In this document: positions 48,983 through 59,432 of the stretch, one piece after another
Layout: every line of letters begins with the position of its first letter
How positions within the stretch are numbered: the first letter of the stretch is position 1
Assembly (NCBI GenBank): GCA_950295325.1
Contig: OX485804.1
Location: 67,680,033 to 67,744,032 of the forward strand
Direction of reading: 5' to 3'
Source: Polytrichum commune
Lineage: Eukaryota > Streptophyta > Polytrichopsida > Polytrichales > Polytrichaceae
Length of the DNA: 64,000 nt
Made by a program: the position numbers and the translations under genes
The notes under the pieces: model-generated
Seen by the model: the letters and a program-made list of their open reading frames with translations, nothing else
Told to the model about the DNA's origin: nothing
The model's database searches: none

Positions 48983-49887
48983 TGTGAGGCCAAACCCACC
49001 ACCCTTAAGCGTCCTAGTCCGGGTGATGGTTTTGAAAATTACATGTGTCATACCAAAGCTCGTGGTAACATGGAATATACTTCCATCTCAACAAGCTCCC
49101 AACTCACTTGAAATCATGATGTTTTATTAATGCTAGTCTCTTTAAAAGATTAAGCATTGGCTTTCTCAAGGGTCGACCAACTACTACACTTAACCTTACT
49201 AAGTCCCCTACAAATTTCTATGAATTCTACTGATTCCACTAATCATTCTACTAATTCCCACACAACTCTAATTCTAAAACTCAATTCTATGAGAGGAACA
49301 ACAAGAGGGAGAGAGAGAAAATGAGAGGAGAAGGAAGAGGGTAAAGGGGCCTTGTATGAACCTCTCCCCTTTACCCACACTGCCCTCTCAATACAACATG
49401 CTCATGTGCCCACACACACGTGTGCACCCACACGTGCAAGATGGAAGAGCGCGAAGGAAGAGAGAGTGAATATGAACAAAAGTGAATGAACAAGGTGAGA
49501 GAAAGAAATATATAGGGGAAGGGAAGGGAAGGGATGAGCACCCCTCAAAGCTCAAAATAAGCCCCTCGATCCTCTCTTACTTCGTAGGCGCTTATCCTAT
49601 CCGCTAAGCCTTCAACTCTTAAACCAACAAGATGGATCCCAATTCAAATATTTAAACTCAAGGAGCTCCCCTTGGTCCACCACATGCTACACTCACCTAA
49701 CCAAAGAACTTCTTTCATGCCGCTAAGCTTCTAATTAACTACACCACATAAGCCTAAGGCCTAAACATAACTTCACACCAAGCCTCACTCTTTTTATATT
49801 TTTGAAGATAATCATACAACATCAAAATGTAACTCCTAATGATTTCAAAGGATTAATAACACATGTGGACACCATTTTGGGCTCACA
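48983..49887 (-). mobile_element. Solo LTR, TGTGAG family (905 bp)
   Basis: It begins TGTGAGGCCAAACCC, ends TTTTGGGCTCACA, and is flanked by ACCCT (48978-48982 and 49888-49892). The target duplication lies inside the satellite palindrome. It is in reverse orientation relative to the copies at 50461 and 56333 and lacks their 44 bp internal repeats, so it is an internally shorter variant. Confidence 0.88.
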
Positions 49888-50460
49888 ACCCTCTCGGATC
49901 CGAGAGGGTTCTACCCTAGCCCATCCATAACTAGGCCGAAACAGAAAACATAAACATAACATACATGCCTCAAATCATTTCAATCAAAACCAGGCCCTTC
50001 AGAGCAGTACCCGATGACCCTCTCGGATCCGAGAGCGTCCTACCCAATCCAATATATAAGTGGGCCGACACAGAAAACATATCAAACATACACTTAAACA
50101 TACATGCCTCAAATCATTTCAATCAAACTCTGGCCCTTCAAAGCCCTTCTCCTGGACCCTCTCGGATCCGAGAGGGTCCTACCCAATCCAATACATAAGT
50201 GGGCCGACACAGAAAACATATCAAACATACACTTAAACATACATGCCTCAAATCATTTCAATCAAAATCAGGCCCCTCAAAGCCCTTCTCCTTGACCCTC
50301 TCGTATCCAAGAAGGTCGTACCCAATCCAATACATAAATGGGCCGACACAGAAAACATATCAAACATACACTTAAACATACATGCCTCAAATCATTTCAA
50401 TCAAACTCTGGCCCTTCAAAGCCTTTTTCGTGGAGCCTCTCGGATCCGGGAGGGTCCTAC
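49888..50460. repeat. ~139 bp palindromic satellite, array C part 2 (about 5 units)
   Basis: Units at about 139 bp spacing have palindromes at about 49888-49909, 50015, 50155, 50295 (mutated) and 50435. Here the unit variant reads CCAATCCAATACATAAGTGG before GCCGACACAG. Confidence 0.9.
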
Positions 50461-52056
50461 TGTGAACCCAAAATGGTGCCCACATGTGGTGATTAATTCT
50501 TTGAAACCAATTTTAGTTAGACTTTGAAGTGTTATGATTGTTCACAAAAATATAAAAAGAGTGAAGTGTGGTATGGATTTAAGTTTAGACATTAGGTGGT
50601 GTTGTGTGATTGTTTCAAGGTTTAAGTTCAATGAGGGAATGCCTTGACTAGGTGAGTATGGAGCAAGGTGAGGCAAGGTGAGCTCCGCGGGTTAAATGCC
50701 CACATTAGGATCCACCTTGTTAGTTTAGGAAGGGAAAGGCCTTGTGGATGGGATGAGTCCCTACTTAGGAGGAAAGGGTTAAGGGGTTGTAATTGGAGGT
50801 GCTAATTCCCTCACCCTATCCTTACCTCATTCTCCCTCTCTCCCTCTTGGCTACTTAAGACTTCCCTCTTTCATTTTTCCTCTCTCTTTTCTCTCTTCAA
50901 GTTTGCTCATCCTCCACTCTTTTGAGTGTGAAGGTGTGTAGGAACACATGGGGGAGCATGTGTGATTAGTGGGTCACATGTGGTTTAGGATTTAACCCCA
51001 AAGAAGTTTAGTCAATTGGGCACTAGTTCATTGATCATTAGTTCTTAGATGCTAGAGGCTTATGGTTAATTTAGTCTAAAGCTAGCTTAGTCTTGGTTGT
51101 TCTTACGTTCTTAGGATTAGTGAGTGCTTAGGGTTTAAATACTTAGTAGAAGGAGCTGGGTTAAGGTCCCAGCTGAGAACCAAACTGGACTGCACCAGTT
51201 TGCTGAACTGCCCAGCAGCAAAGGCTTACTGGGACTGCACCGGTTTGCTGAACTGCCCAGCAGCGAAGGCTTACTGGGACTGCACCGAGTTACTGGGATT
51301 ACCGGCAGTGAAGGCTGGCTGGACTGCACCGGGTTACTGGGATTACCAGCAACTAAGGCTTACTGGACTGCACCGGTTTACTGAACTGCCCAGCAGATAA
51401 GGCTTACTGGGACTGCACCGAGTTACTGGGATTACCGGCAGCTAAGGCTTACTGGATTGCACCGGTTTACTGAACTGCCCATCAGCTAAGGCTTACTGGA
51501 CTACTCAAACTGCCGAAGCATTTAACTAGTGGAAGCTGCATTAATCAAGCTAGGATTAAACTGGTCACACGGAGGAGCCACTTAATGGTTGCATTTAGGA
51601 GATAGCTCAAGTAAAACATATAAAAGATGAATAGTTGAACTCATTATAGTAGGGTTGTATGTGTGGTTGGGTGTGACTAAGTATACCTAACATTGGGAAG
51701 AGAGAATAGTGTTTTTGAACACTTGAGACTTCTCTATTCACTAAATTAAGTACACGAGTTGATGGACAATATTAAGGACTCTGGTGATGGCCAAACAAAG
51801 GAAGTCAAAACCAAGGGTGCAAAGAGAATCTCTTTAAGGGCATGCGTGGCCAAGGCCGCGGGTTGGACCCTTGAAAAATCAAATTCCACCACGAGCCAAG
51901 AGGTTCAAAATAATAAAGCAAGTTGAGTTAAGATGAAGTGAGTACCTTGGACATGCGAGCTACATAGCAATCCACATTTGGTGTTATGAAGTGAATGTGA
52001 TTCTCAAAACCATCACCCGGACTAGGATGCTAAAGGGTGGTGGGTTTGGCCTTACA
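50461..52056 (+). mobile_element. Solo LTR, TGTGAG family (1,596 bp)
   Basis: It begins TGTGAACCCAAAATGG, ends GGTTTGGCCTTACA, and is flanked by CCTAC (50456-50460 and 52057-52061) within the satellite. It closely matches 56333-57967 along its length, including the block of short repeats at 51180-51500. Confidence 0.9.
51180..51500. repeat. Short tandem repeats inside the solo LTR
   Basis: About seven diverged units of roughly 40-60 bp contain GACTGCACCGGTTTACTG, AACTGCCCAGCAG and AAGGCTTACTGG. The equivalent block in the sister LTR (57045-57365) has a different copy number. Confidence 0.8.
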
Positions 52057-54145
52057 CCTACCCAATCCAATACATAAGTGGGCCGACACAGAAAACATAT
52101 CAAACATACACTTAAACATACATGCCTCAAATCATTTCAATCAAACTCTGGCCCTTCAAAGCCCTTCTCCTGGACCCTCTCGGATCCGAGAGGGTCGTAC
52201 CCAATCCAATACATAAGTGGGCCGACACAGAAAACATATCAAACATACACTTAAACATACATGCCTCAACTCATTTCAATCAAACTCTGGCCCTTCAAAA
52301 CCCTTCTCCTGGACCCTCTCGGATCCGAGAGGGTCGTACCCAATCCAATACATAAGTGGGCCGACACAGAAAACATATCAAACATACACTTAAACATACA
52401 TGCCTCAAATCATTTCAATCAAACTCTGGCCCTTCAAAGCCCTTCTCCTGGACCCTCTCAGATCCGAGAGGGTCGTACCCAATCCAATACATAAGTGGGC
52501 CGACACAGAAAACATATCAAACATACACTTAAACATACATGCCTCAAATCATTTCAATCAAACTCTGGCCCTTCAAAGCCCTTCTCCTGGACCCTCTCGG
52601 ATCCGAGAGGGTCCTACCCAATCCAATACATAAGTGGGCCGACACAGAAAACATATCAAACATACACTTAAACATACATGCCTCAAATCATTTCAATCAA
52701 ACTCTGGCCCTTCAAAGCCCTTCTCCTGGACCCTCTCAGATCCGAGAGGGTTGTACCCAATCCAATACATAAGTGGGCCGACACAGAAAACATATCAAAC
52801 ATACACTTAAACATACATGCCTCAACTCATTTCAATCAAAATCAGGCCCCTCAAAGCCCTTCTCCTGGACCCTCTCGGATTTGAGAGGGTCCTACCCAGT
52901 CCCATACAAAGCTAGGCCGAAACAGAAAAGATATCAAACATACACTTAAACATACATACCTCAAATCATTTCAATGAAAATCTGGCCTTTCAAAGCACTA
53001 CTCCTTCACCCTCTCCGATCGGAGAGGGTCCTACCCAATCCAATACATAAGTGGGCCGACACAGAAAACATATCAAACATACACTTAAACATACATGCCT
53101 CAAATCATTTCAATCGAACTCTGGCCCTACAAAGCCCTTCTCCTGGACCCTCTTGGATCTGAGAGGGTCCTACCCAATCCAATACATAAGTGGGCCGACA
53201 CAGAAAACATATCAAACATACACTTAAACATACATGCCTCAAATCATTTCAATCGAACTCTGGCCCTACAAAGCCCTTCTCCTGGACCCTCTCGGATCCG
53301 AGAGGGTCCTACCCAATCCCATATACAACAAGGCCGAAACCGAGAACGCAACCAATATATACTCATAGATACATGCCTTAAACATTTCAATTAAAATCTG
53401 GCCCTTCATAGCCGTACTCCTTGACCCTCTCGGATCTGAGAGGGTCTTCCCCCATCCACTATACAACAAGGCCAAAACAGAAAACATATCAAACATACAC
53501 CTAAACATACATGCCTCAAAATATTTGAATAAAAATCTAGCCCTTCAAAGCCCTACTCCTTGACCCTCTCGGATCCGAAAGGGTCCTACCCAATCGCATA
53601 CATAACTAGGCTGAAACCGAAAACATATGAAATATAAACTTAAACATACATGCCTTAGAACATTTCTATCAAATCTGGCCTTTCAAAGCACTACCCGATG
53701 ACCCTCTCGGATCCAAGAGGGTCCCTCGCCAACCCATACACAACAATGCCGAAACAGAAAACATATCAACATACACTTAAACATACATGCCTCAAATCAT
53801 TTCAATCGGAATCTGGCCTTCCAAAGCCCTTCTTCTTGACCCTCTCCGATCCGAGAGGGTCCTACCCAACCAAACACAACAAGGCCGAAACCGAGAACAC
53901 AAGCAATATATACTTATAGATACATGCCTTAAACATTTCAATCAAAATCTGGCCCTTCATAGCCCTACTCCTTGACCCTCTCGGATTCGAGAGGGTTTTA
54001 CCCCAGCCACTACACAATAATGCCGAACCAGAGAACATATCAAACATACACTTAAACATACATGCCTCAAATCATTTCAATCAAAATTTGGCCATTAGGA
54101 GGAAACATCAATGACCCTCTCGGATCCGAGAGGGTCCTATTCCTA
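52057..54145. repeat. ~139 bp palindromic satellite, array C part 3 (about 15 units)
   Basis: The most regular block: the same position in the unit recurs at 52122, 52261, 52400, 52539 and 52678, exactly 139 bases apart. The palindrome is intact in most units and has one or two changed bases in others. After 53300 the units diverge to variants resembling arrays A and B. The open frames of about 77 codons in each unit arise because 139 bp is read across the repeat, and they are not genes. Confidence 0.95.
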
Positions 54146-54880
54146 AGACATAAGGAATATCTAGTTCACAGCATTCACCTCCATTTTTGGTCTCTTGTCT
54201 GCATCCCAATACCTATCCGAGCTTGTCCACACGAGCTTCTCAATTCAAAACCCTAACCCTCAATTGAAAAACTAGTCCTCATGGCCCACCCGGTCCTCAT
54301 GGCCGACTAACTATAAGCCGAAATGACATAGACAAGTGAATCTTTGTATCACCAAAAATTCCCCACCCTTCGATTTCGTCCTAGCCCGAATGAAAAAATT
54401 ATAATGACACGTAGAAAATCCTCCCTCGGTAATTCAATGTATGATTCCAATATACCCTTGGAATATACACAACTTGACTAATCTCACACTATGTCATCTT
54501 ATATTCCTTAACTTCAAGTAAGGTCACATCCTTAGCCTTCTCCAATGTCCACCCGGCCGCCTTGGCTATGTCTGCCTTCAATGATTTCCCTCGTGTGAAT
54601 CGAGTCCTCGCCGTTGATTCCACACTACTGCACGAACCTTCGCTTGTTGATTCCATGAAGCACATAAGTTTAAATATTAACAAATACTTGTGTAGCTTAT
54701 GGTGGCCTCTCCTTCACAGACCTTCACAGACCTTCACAGACCTTCACATTCCATTACTAAGTTCAACCTCAATGGTCAATCACCAATACATTCAAAAGTT
54801 ACACACCCCTTCCTACCTAATGAATCCAACACTTTAAGTCTAAATATCATAACTCAAAACTATAAGAATGTGTCACTATT
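54146..54880. other. Gene-free stretch after array C
   Basis: About 730 bases of AT-rich DNA have no credible gene. Near 54190-54310 there are diverged pieces related to the 96 bp repeat (CTTGTCCACACGAGCTTCTC, AACTAGTCCTCATGGCC). A triplicated CTTCACAGAC lies at 54712-54740. Confidence 0.45.
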
Positions 54881-55385
54881 TTTTTGGAAGTTTGGACATA
54901 GTCTCGGTTTTTTGGCTCTCAAAAATTCATATGAAGTCCAAAAAATGAGTTCTTGATATCCATGGATAGGTAATGAAGTCCTCTACATGAATATGCAATA
55001 ATATTTCTACTGCCACAAAGTATATGGTCGTAATTCTACGCTGTTCTCTTTGAATCTGCATTTTTTCACTATTTTTTGGAAGTTTGGACATAGTCTCGGT
55101 TTTTTTGCTCTCAAAAATTTATATGAAGTCCAAAAAATGAGTTCTTGGTGTCCATGGATAGGTAATGAAGTCCTCTACATGAATATGCAATAATATTTTT
55201 ACTGCCACAAAGTGTATGGTCGCAATTCTACGCTGTTCCCTTTGAATCTGCACTTTTTCACTAGTTTTTGGAAGTTTGGACATAGTCTCGGTTTTTTGGC
55301 TCTCAAAAATTCATATGAAGTCCAAAAAATGAGTTCTTAGTATCCATGGGTAGATAATGAAGTCTTCTACATGAATATGCAATAA
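54881..55385. repeat. 191-192 bp tandem repeat (2.6 units)
   Basis: The landmark TTTGGACATAGTCTCGGTTT starts at 54891, 55083 and 55274. The copies are nearly identical over the full unit and the third is truncated at AATATGCAATAAT. No coding potential is seen. Confidence 0.9.
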
Positions 55386-55389
55386 TGAA

Positions 55390-56235
55390 TGCCTTGAGTT
55401 TAAAACACATCTAATAATGTAAGGCTAATCTTCAAGACTAATTGATCTTGACTCTTCACCTTATAACCTCGTATACGTACGTGTTTCTCTCTTACTCCAC
55501 ACACACACAAGTTCACCTACTTCAATAATGTAACTTTGTAAGTCCAACAAAACTAAATATTCCAATAAGAGACTTTGCACATCCGCATAAGTATAAGGCT
55601 AATCAATATAAATTCAAGTATTCAAACAAAGCCATAAATTGAACTTTAAATCATTCACGTCCAACTATTACTAACAAGAGGTCAAGCCCTCTTCAAGGCC
55701 AACTAGCCTTGGCTCCTAACTTTACACCCATGCACACACACGTGCTCTTATCTTGCTTTCCACGCACCCACACTTATAACACGTGGGGTGCCAAGGAGCA
55801 CAAAGGAAAGAGATGATGAGTAAGGGAAGAACGAGGTCTTAAATAGCAAAGAGGAGGAGAGGGCATGAGGTAAGGATAGGGTGAGAGGATTAGAGCCTTC
55901 AATCACAACCCCTTAACATTCTCCTTCTAAATAGGGACTCATCCCATCCACAAGGCTCTTCGATTCCTAAACCAACAAGGTGGATCCTAATGTGGGTATT
56001 TAACCCGCGGATCCCTTCTCGCCTCACCTTACTCCATACTTACCTAGTTAAAACATTACCTCATTGAACTTAAACCTTAAGACAATCACACAACACCCCC
56101 TAATGTCTAAACTTAATTCACACCACACTTCAGTCTTTTTATATTTTTGTGAATAATTAATAACCGTTAAAACATAACTTCTAATGGTCTCAAAGACTTA
56201 AGAACACATGTAAACACCATTTTGGGCTCACACTT
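55390..56235 (-). mobile_element. TGTGAG-family LTR fragment, reverse orientation
   Basis: The right side (about 55680-56235) is the reverse complement of the first part of the LTR at 56333, ending CATTTTGGGCTCACA. The left boundary is unclear and no target duplication was found, so it is probably truncated. It forms an inverted pair with 56333-57967, 97 bases apart. Confidence 0.65.
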
Positions 56236-56332
56236 TGCTACACATACATGCCTCACAACATTCACCTCAACAACTATGCCGAGCTAGTCCACACTAGTGA
56301 TATGTATTCAATTCAAAAACCATATACCTCAA

Positions 56333-57967
56333 TGTGAGCCCAAAATGGTGTCCACATGTGTTGATTAACCCTTTGAAACCATTTTTAGTTAGACTTTGAT
56401 GTGTTATGATTATTCACAAAAATATAAAAATAGTGAAGTGTGGTATGGATTTAAGTTTAGACATTACGGGGTGTTGTGTGATTGTCTCAAGGTTTAAGTT
56501 CAATGAGGGAATGCCTTGACTAGGTGAGTATGGAGCAAGGTGAGGCAAGGTGAGCTCCGCGGGTTAAATGCCCACATTAGGATCCACCTTGTTAGTTTAG
56601 GAAGGGAAAGGCCTTGTGGATGGGATGAGTCCCTACTTAGGAGGAAAGGATTAAGGGGTTGTGATTGGAGGCTCTAATCCTCTCACCCTATCCTTACCTC
56701 ATGCCCTCTCTCCTTCTTTGCTACTTAAGACTTCCCTCTCTCTTTCCTCTCTTCAAGTTTGCTCACTCTTCCACTCTCTTGAGTGTGAAGGTGTGTAGGA
56801 ACATATGTAGGAGCATGTGTGATTAGTGGGTCACATGTGGTTTAGGATTTAACCCCAAAGAAGTTTAGTCAATTGGGCACTCGTTCATTAATCATTAGTT
56901 CTTAGATGCTAGAGGCTTATGGTTAATTTAGTCTAAAGCTAGCTTAGTCTTGTTTGTTCTTACATTCTTAGGATTAGTTGAGTGCTTATGGTTTAAGTAC
57001 TTAGTAGAGGGCTTATGGGTTAAGAACTTAAGGTCCCAGCTGAGAACCAAACTGGGACTGCACCGGTTTACTAGACTGCCTGCAGCGAAGGCTTACTTGG
57101 ACTACACCGGTTTACTGGACTGCCAACAACGAAGGCTTACTGGGACTGCACCGGTTTAATGGACTGCCAACAGCGAAGGCTTACTGGGGCTACCAGCAAC
57201 GAAGGCTTACTGGGGCTGCCAGCAACGAAGGCTTACTGGGACTACCAGCAGCGAAGGTTTACTGGGACTGCACCGGTTTATTGGACTGCCAGCAGCGAAG
57301 GCTTACTGGACTACCAGCAGCGAAGGCTTACTAGGACTGCAGGCAACTAAGGCCTACTGGGCTACTGGACTACTCAAATTGCCGAAGCATTTAACTAGTG
57401 GGAGCTGCATTAATCAAGCTAGGATTAAACTGGTCACTCGGAGGAGCCACTTAATGGGGATAGGGTAGTGGCCACCAATTGAGGTGCTCGGCTCTAAAGT
57501 TGCATTTAGGAGATAGCTCAAGTAAAACATTAAAAAGATGAGTAGTTGAACTCATTAGAGTATGGTTGTGTGTGTGGTTTTGTGTGACCAAGTGTACCTA
57601 ACATTGGGAAGAGAGAATAGTGTTTTTGAACACTTGAGACTTCTCTATTCACTAAATTAAGTACACGAGTTGATGGAAAATATTAAGGACCCGGTGATGG
57701 CCAAACAAAGGAAGTCAAAACCAAGGGTGCAGGGAGAATCTCTTTAAGGGCATGCGTGGCCAAGGCCGCGGGTTGGACCCTTGAAAAATCAAATTCCACC
57801 ACGAGCCAAGAGGCTCAAAATAATAAAGCAAGTTGAGTTAAGATGAAGTGAGTACCTTGGACATGGGAGCCACATAGCAATTCACATTATGGTGTTATGA
57901 AGTGAATATGATTCTCAAAACCATCACCCGGACTAGGACGCTTAAGGGTGGTGGGTTTGGCCTCACA
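56333..57967 (+). mobile_element. Solo LTR, TGTGAG family (1,635 bp)
   Basis: It begins TGTGAGCCCAAAATGG, ends GGTTTGGCCTCACA, and is flanked by CTCAA (56328-56332 and 57968-57972). It contains short repeats at 57045-57365. The surrounding DNA belongs to the 96 bp repeat array. No frame in it is credible. Confidence 0.9.
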
Positions 57968-58620
57968 CTCAATTCGGAAACTATTCCTTATGGCCTAGCC
58001 GGCACTATCAACCGAACTAGTGCACCCAAGTTTACCTTATCTACTCGTACAACATACACTACCTTCAATTCAAAATCTAGTCCTTATGTCCTTTCCGGCA
58101 CTATCAACCGAACTAGTGCACCCAAGTTTACCTTATCTACTCGTACAACATACACTACCTTCAATTCAAAATCTAGTCCTTATGTCCTTTCCGGCACTAT
58201 CAACCGAACTAGTGCCCCCAGGTTTGCCCTATCTACTCATACAACATACACTACCTTCAATTCAATATCTAGTCCTTATGTCCTTTCCGGCACTATGAAC
58301 CAGTGGACACAAGTTTTCCCTATCTACTCATACAACGTACCCTACCTTCAATTCAAAATATAGTCCTTAGGTCCTTTCCGGCACTATGAACCGAACTAGT
58401 GGACACAATTTTTCCCTATCTACTCATACAACGTACACTACCTTCAATTCAATATCTAGTCCTTAGGTCCTTTCCGGCACTATGAACCAAACTAGTGGAC
58501 ACAAGGTTTCCCTATCTGCTCCTACAACATACACTAACTTCAATTCAAAATATGGTCATTTTGTCCTACCCGACACTAACAATCGAACTAGTCTACACAT
58601 TGAACATATACAACCTTGAA
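57968..58620. repeat. 96 bp tandem repeat (about 6 units)
   Basis: The landmark GGCACTATCAACCGAACTAG starts at 58001, 58097 and 58193, then diverged copies start at 58289, 58380 and 58476. The spacing is about 96 bp, a multiple of three, so an artificial open frame of about 150 codons runs through it. The solo LTR at 56333 lies inside the array. Confidence 0.9.
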
Positions 58621-58648
58621 TTCACAATGTAGTCCTCAAGCCCTCAAT

Positions 58649-58680
58649 GAAAGACCCTCTCGGATCCGAGAGGGTCTTTC
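58649..58680. repeat. Solitary 32 bp perfect palindrome with the satellite core
   Basis: The sequence is a perfect inverted repeat: a 20-base middle CCCTCTCGGATCCGAGAGGG flanked by GAAAGA and TCTTTC. The flanks are not satellite. It extends the palindrome of the 139 bp unit (22 bp) by five bases per side. Confidence 0.9.
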
Positions 58681-58833
58681 TCTATTCCATAACGAACTAA
58701 GGTCTTTGCTATAATGCACGCAGGTGGGTGTCAATCCCACCCAGGCGCATGTCTCCCACTCAAGGCTCCTCCTTATTTCTTTATCCCTTTCCATATATTG
58801 CTTGTCCTATTCTTTGCAAGTTCTCTCCCATAT

Positions 58834-59238
58834 TTAGAGAATTGAAATTACTGTTTCATATTCCCATAAACCTAAATCTTGAAGTACCCATTGTGCATAT
58901 AAGCTTACGGTATTCATTGAATTCTCCCTTCTCTCCTCGCGGGACCCGCTCTGATTTGAACTGTTCGGATGCTCGCTCTCTACCATAGATGGTGCTTGTG
59001 AAACACTGTCCTCCACTTCTTCGTCTATCGACTGCAGATTCAACCCTCCCTTGTCCCCTCCACACGTATTCTGCGAGTCTGATGGGGTCCCTCTTCCTTC
59101 TATGCATGTTTCCTCCTTCTTCTTTAGTTCTCTCCGTCTCCTCTGTTTCGAAGTGCTGAAACTCGTCCCTCCCTTTCTCTTCTTACGCTTCTTTCCTAGA
59201 TCGATTGTGGAGACTGTATTTTGGTCTGGTTCCTTCAT
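58834..59238 (-). CDS. Hypothetical basic protein, 5' of MULE copy 2 (divergent)
   Basis: A 134-codon frame starts MKEPDQNTVS and has a Lys/Arg cluster (DLGKKRKKRKGG, KQRRRRELKKKEE) that could be a nuclear localisation signal, then an acidic, serine-rich half. It lies head-to-head with the MULE gene at 59433 with a spacing of 195 bases. I do not recognise it. It may be an accessory gene of the transposon, a host exon, or chance; composition is its only support. Confidence 0.3.
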   Translation of the reverse strand: MKEPDQNTVSTIDLGKKRKKRKGGTSFSTSKQRRRRELKKKEETCIEGRGTPSDSQNTCGGDKGGLNLQSIDEEVEDSVSQAPSMVESEHPNSSNQSGSREERRENSMNTVSLYAQWVLQDLGLWEYETVISIL

Positions 59239-59432
59239 GTGTGCGTTCCAGCTCCCCTCTCTTCCTCTCTTTCGTGCTCTCTACTCTCTGGGCATCCCTT
59301 TACTTCTCTCACTAAATGACCCTTCCCCGACCTTCTCTTACCTTTATAGTACCACTGTTCAACGTTTAGGGTTTACAATTCTCTGTTAGCCTTGCCTCGT
59401 TTTCCTTATTTGGATTTTTCTATTATTCGTCC

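Noticed and set aside
52122..52884. Repeated ~77-codon frames beginning MPQIISIK
   Set aside because: They recur every 139 bases and are the satellite unit read through; there are no gene signals and other arrays break them.
57902..58363. 153-codon frame
   Set aside because: It is the 96 bp repeat read in phase, starting inside a solo LTR.
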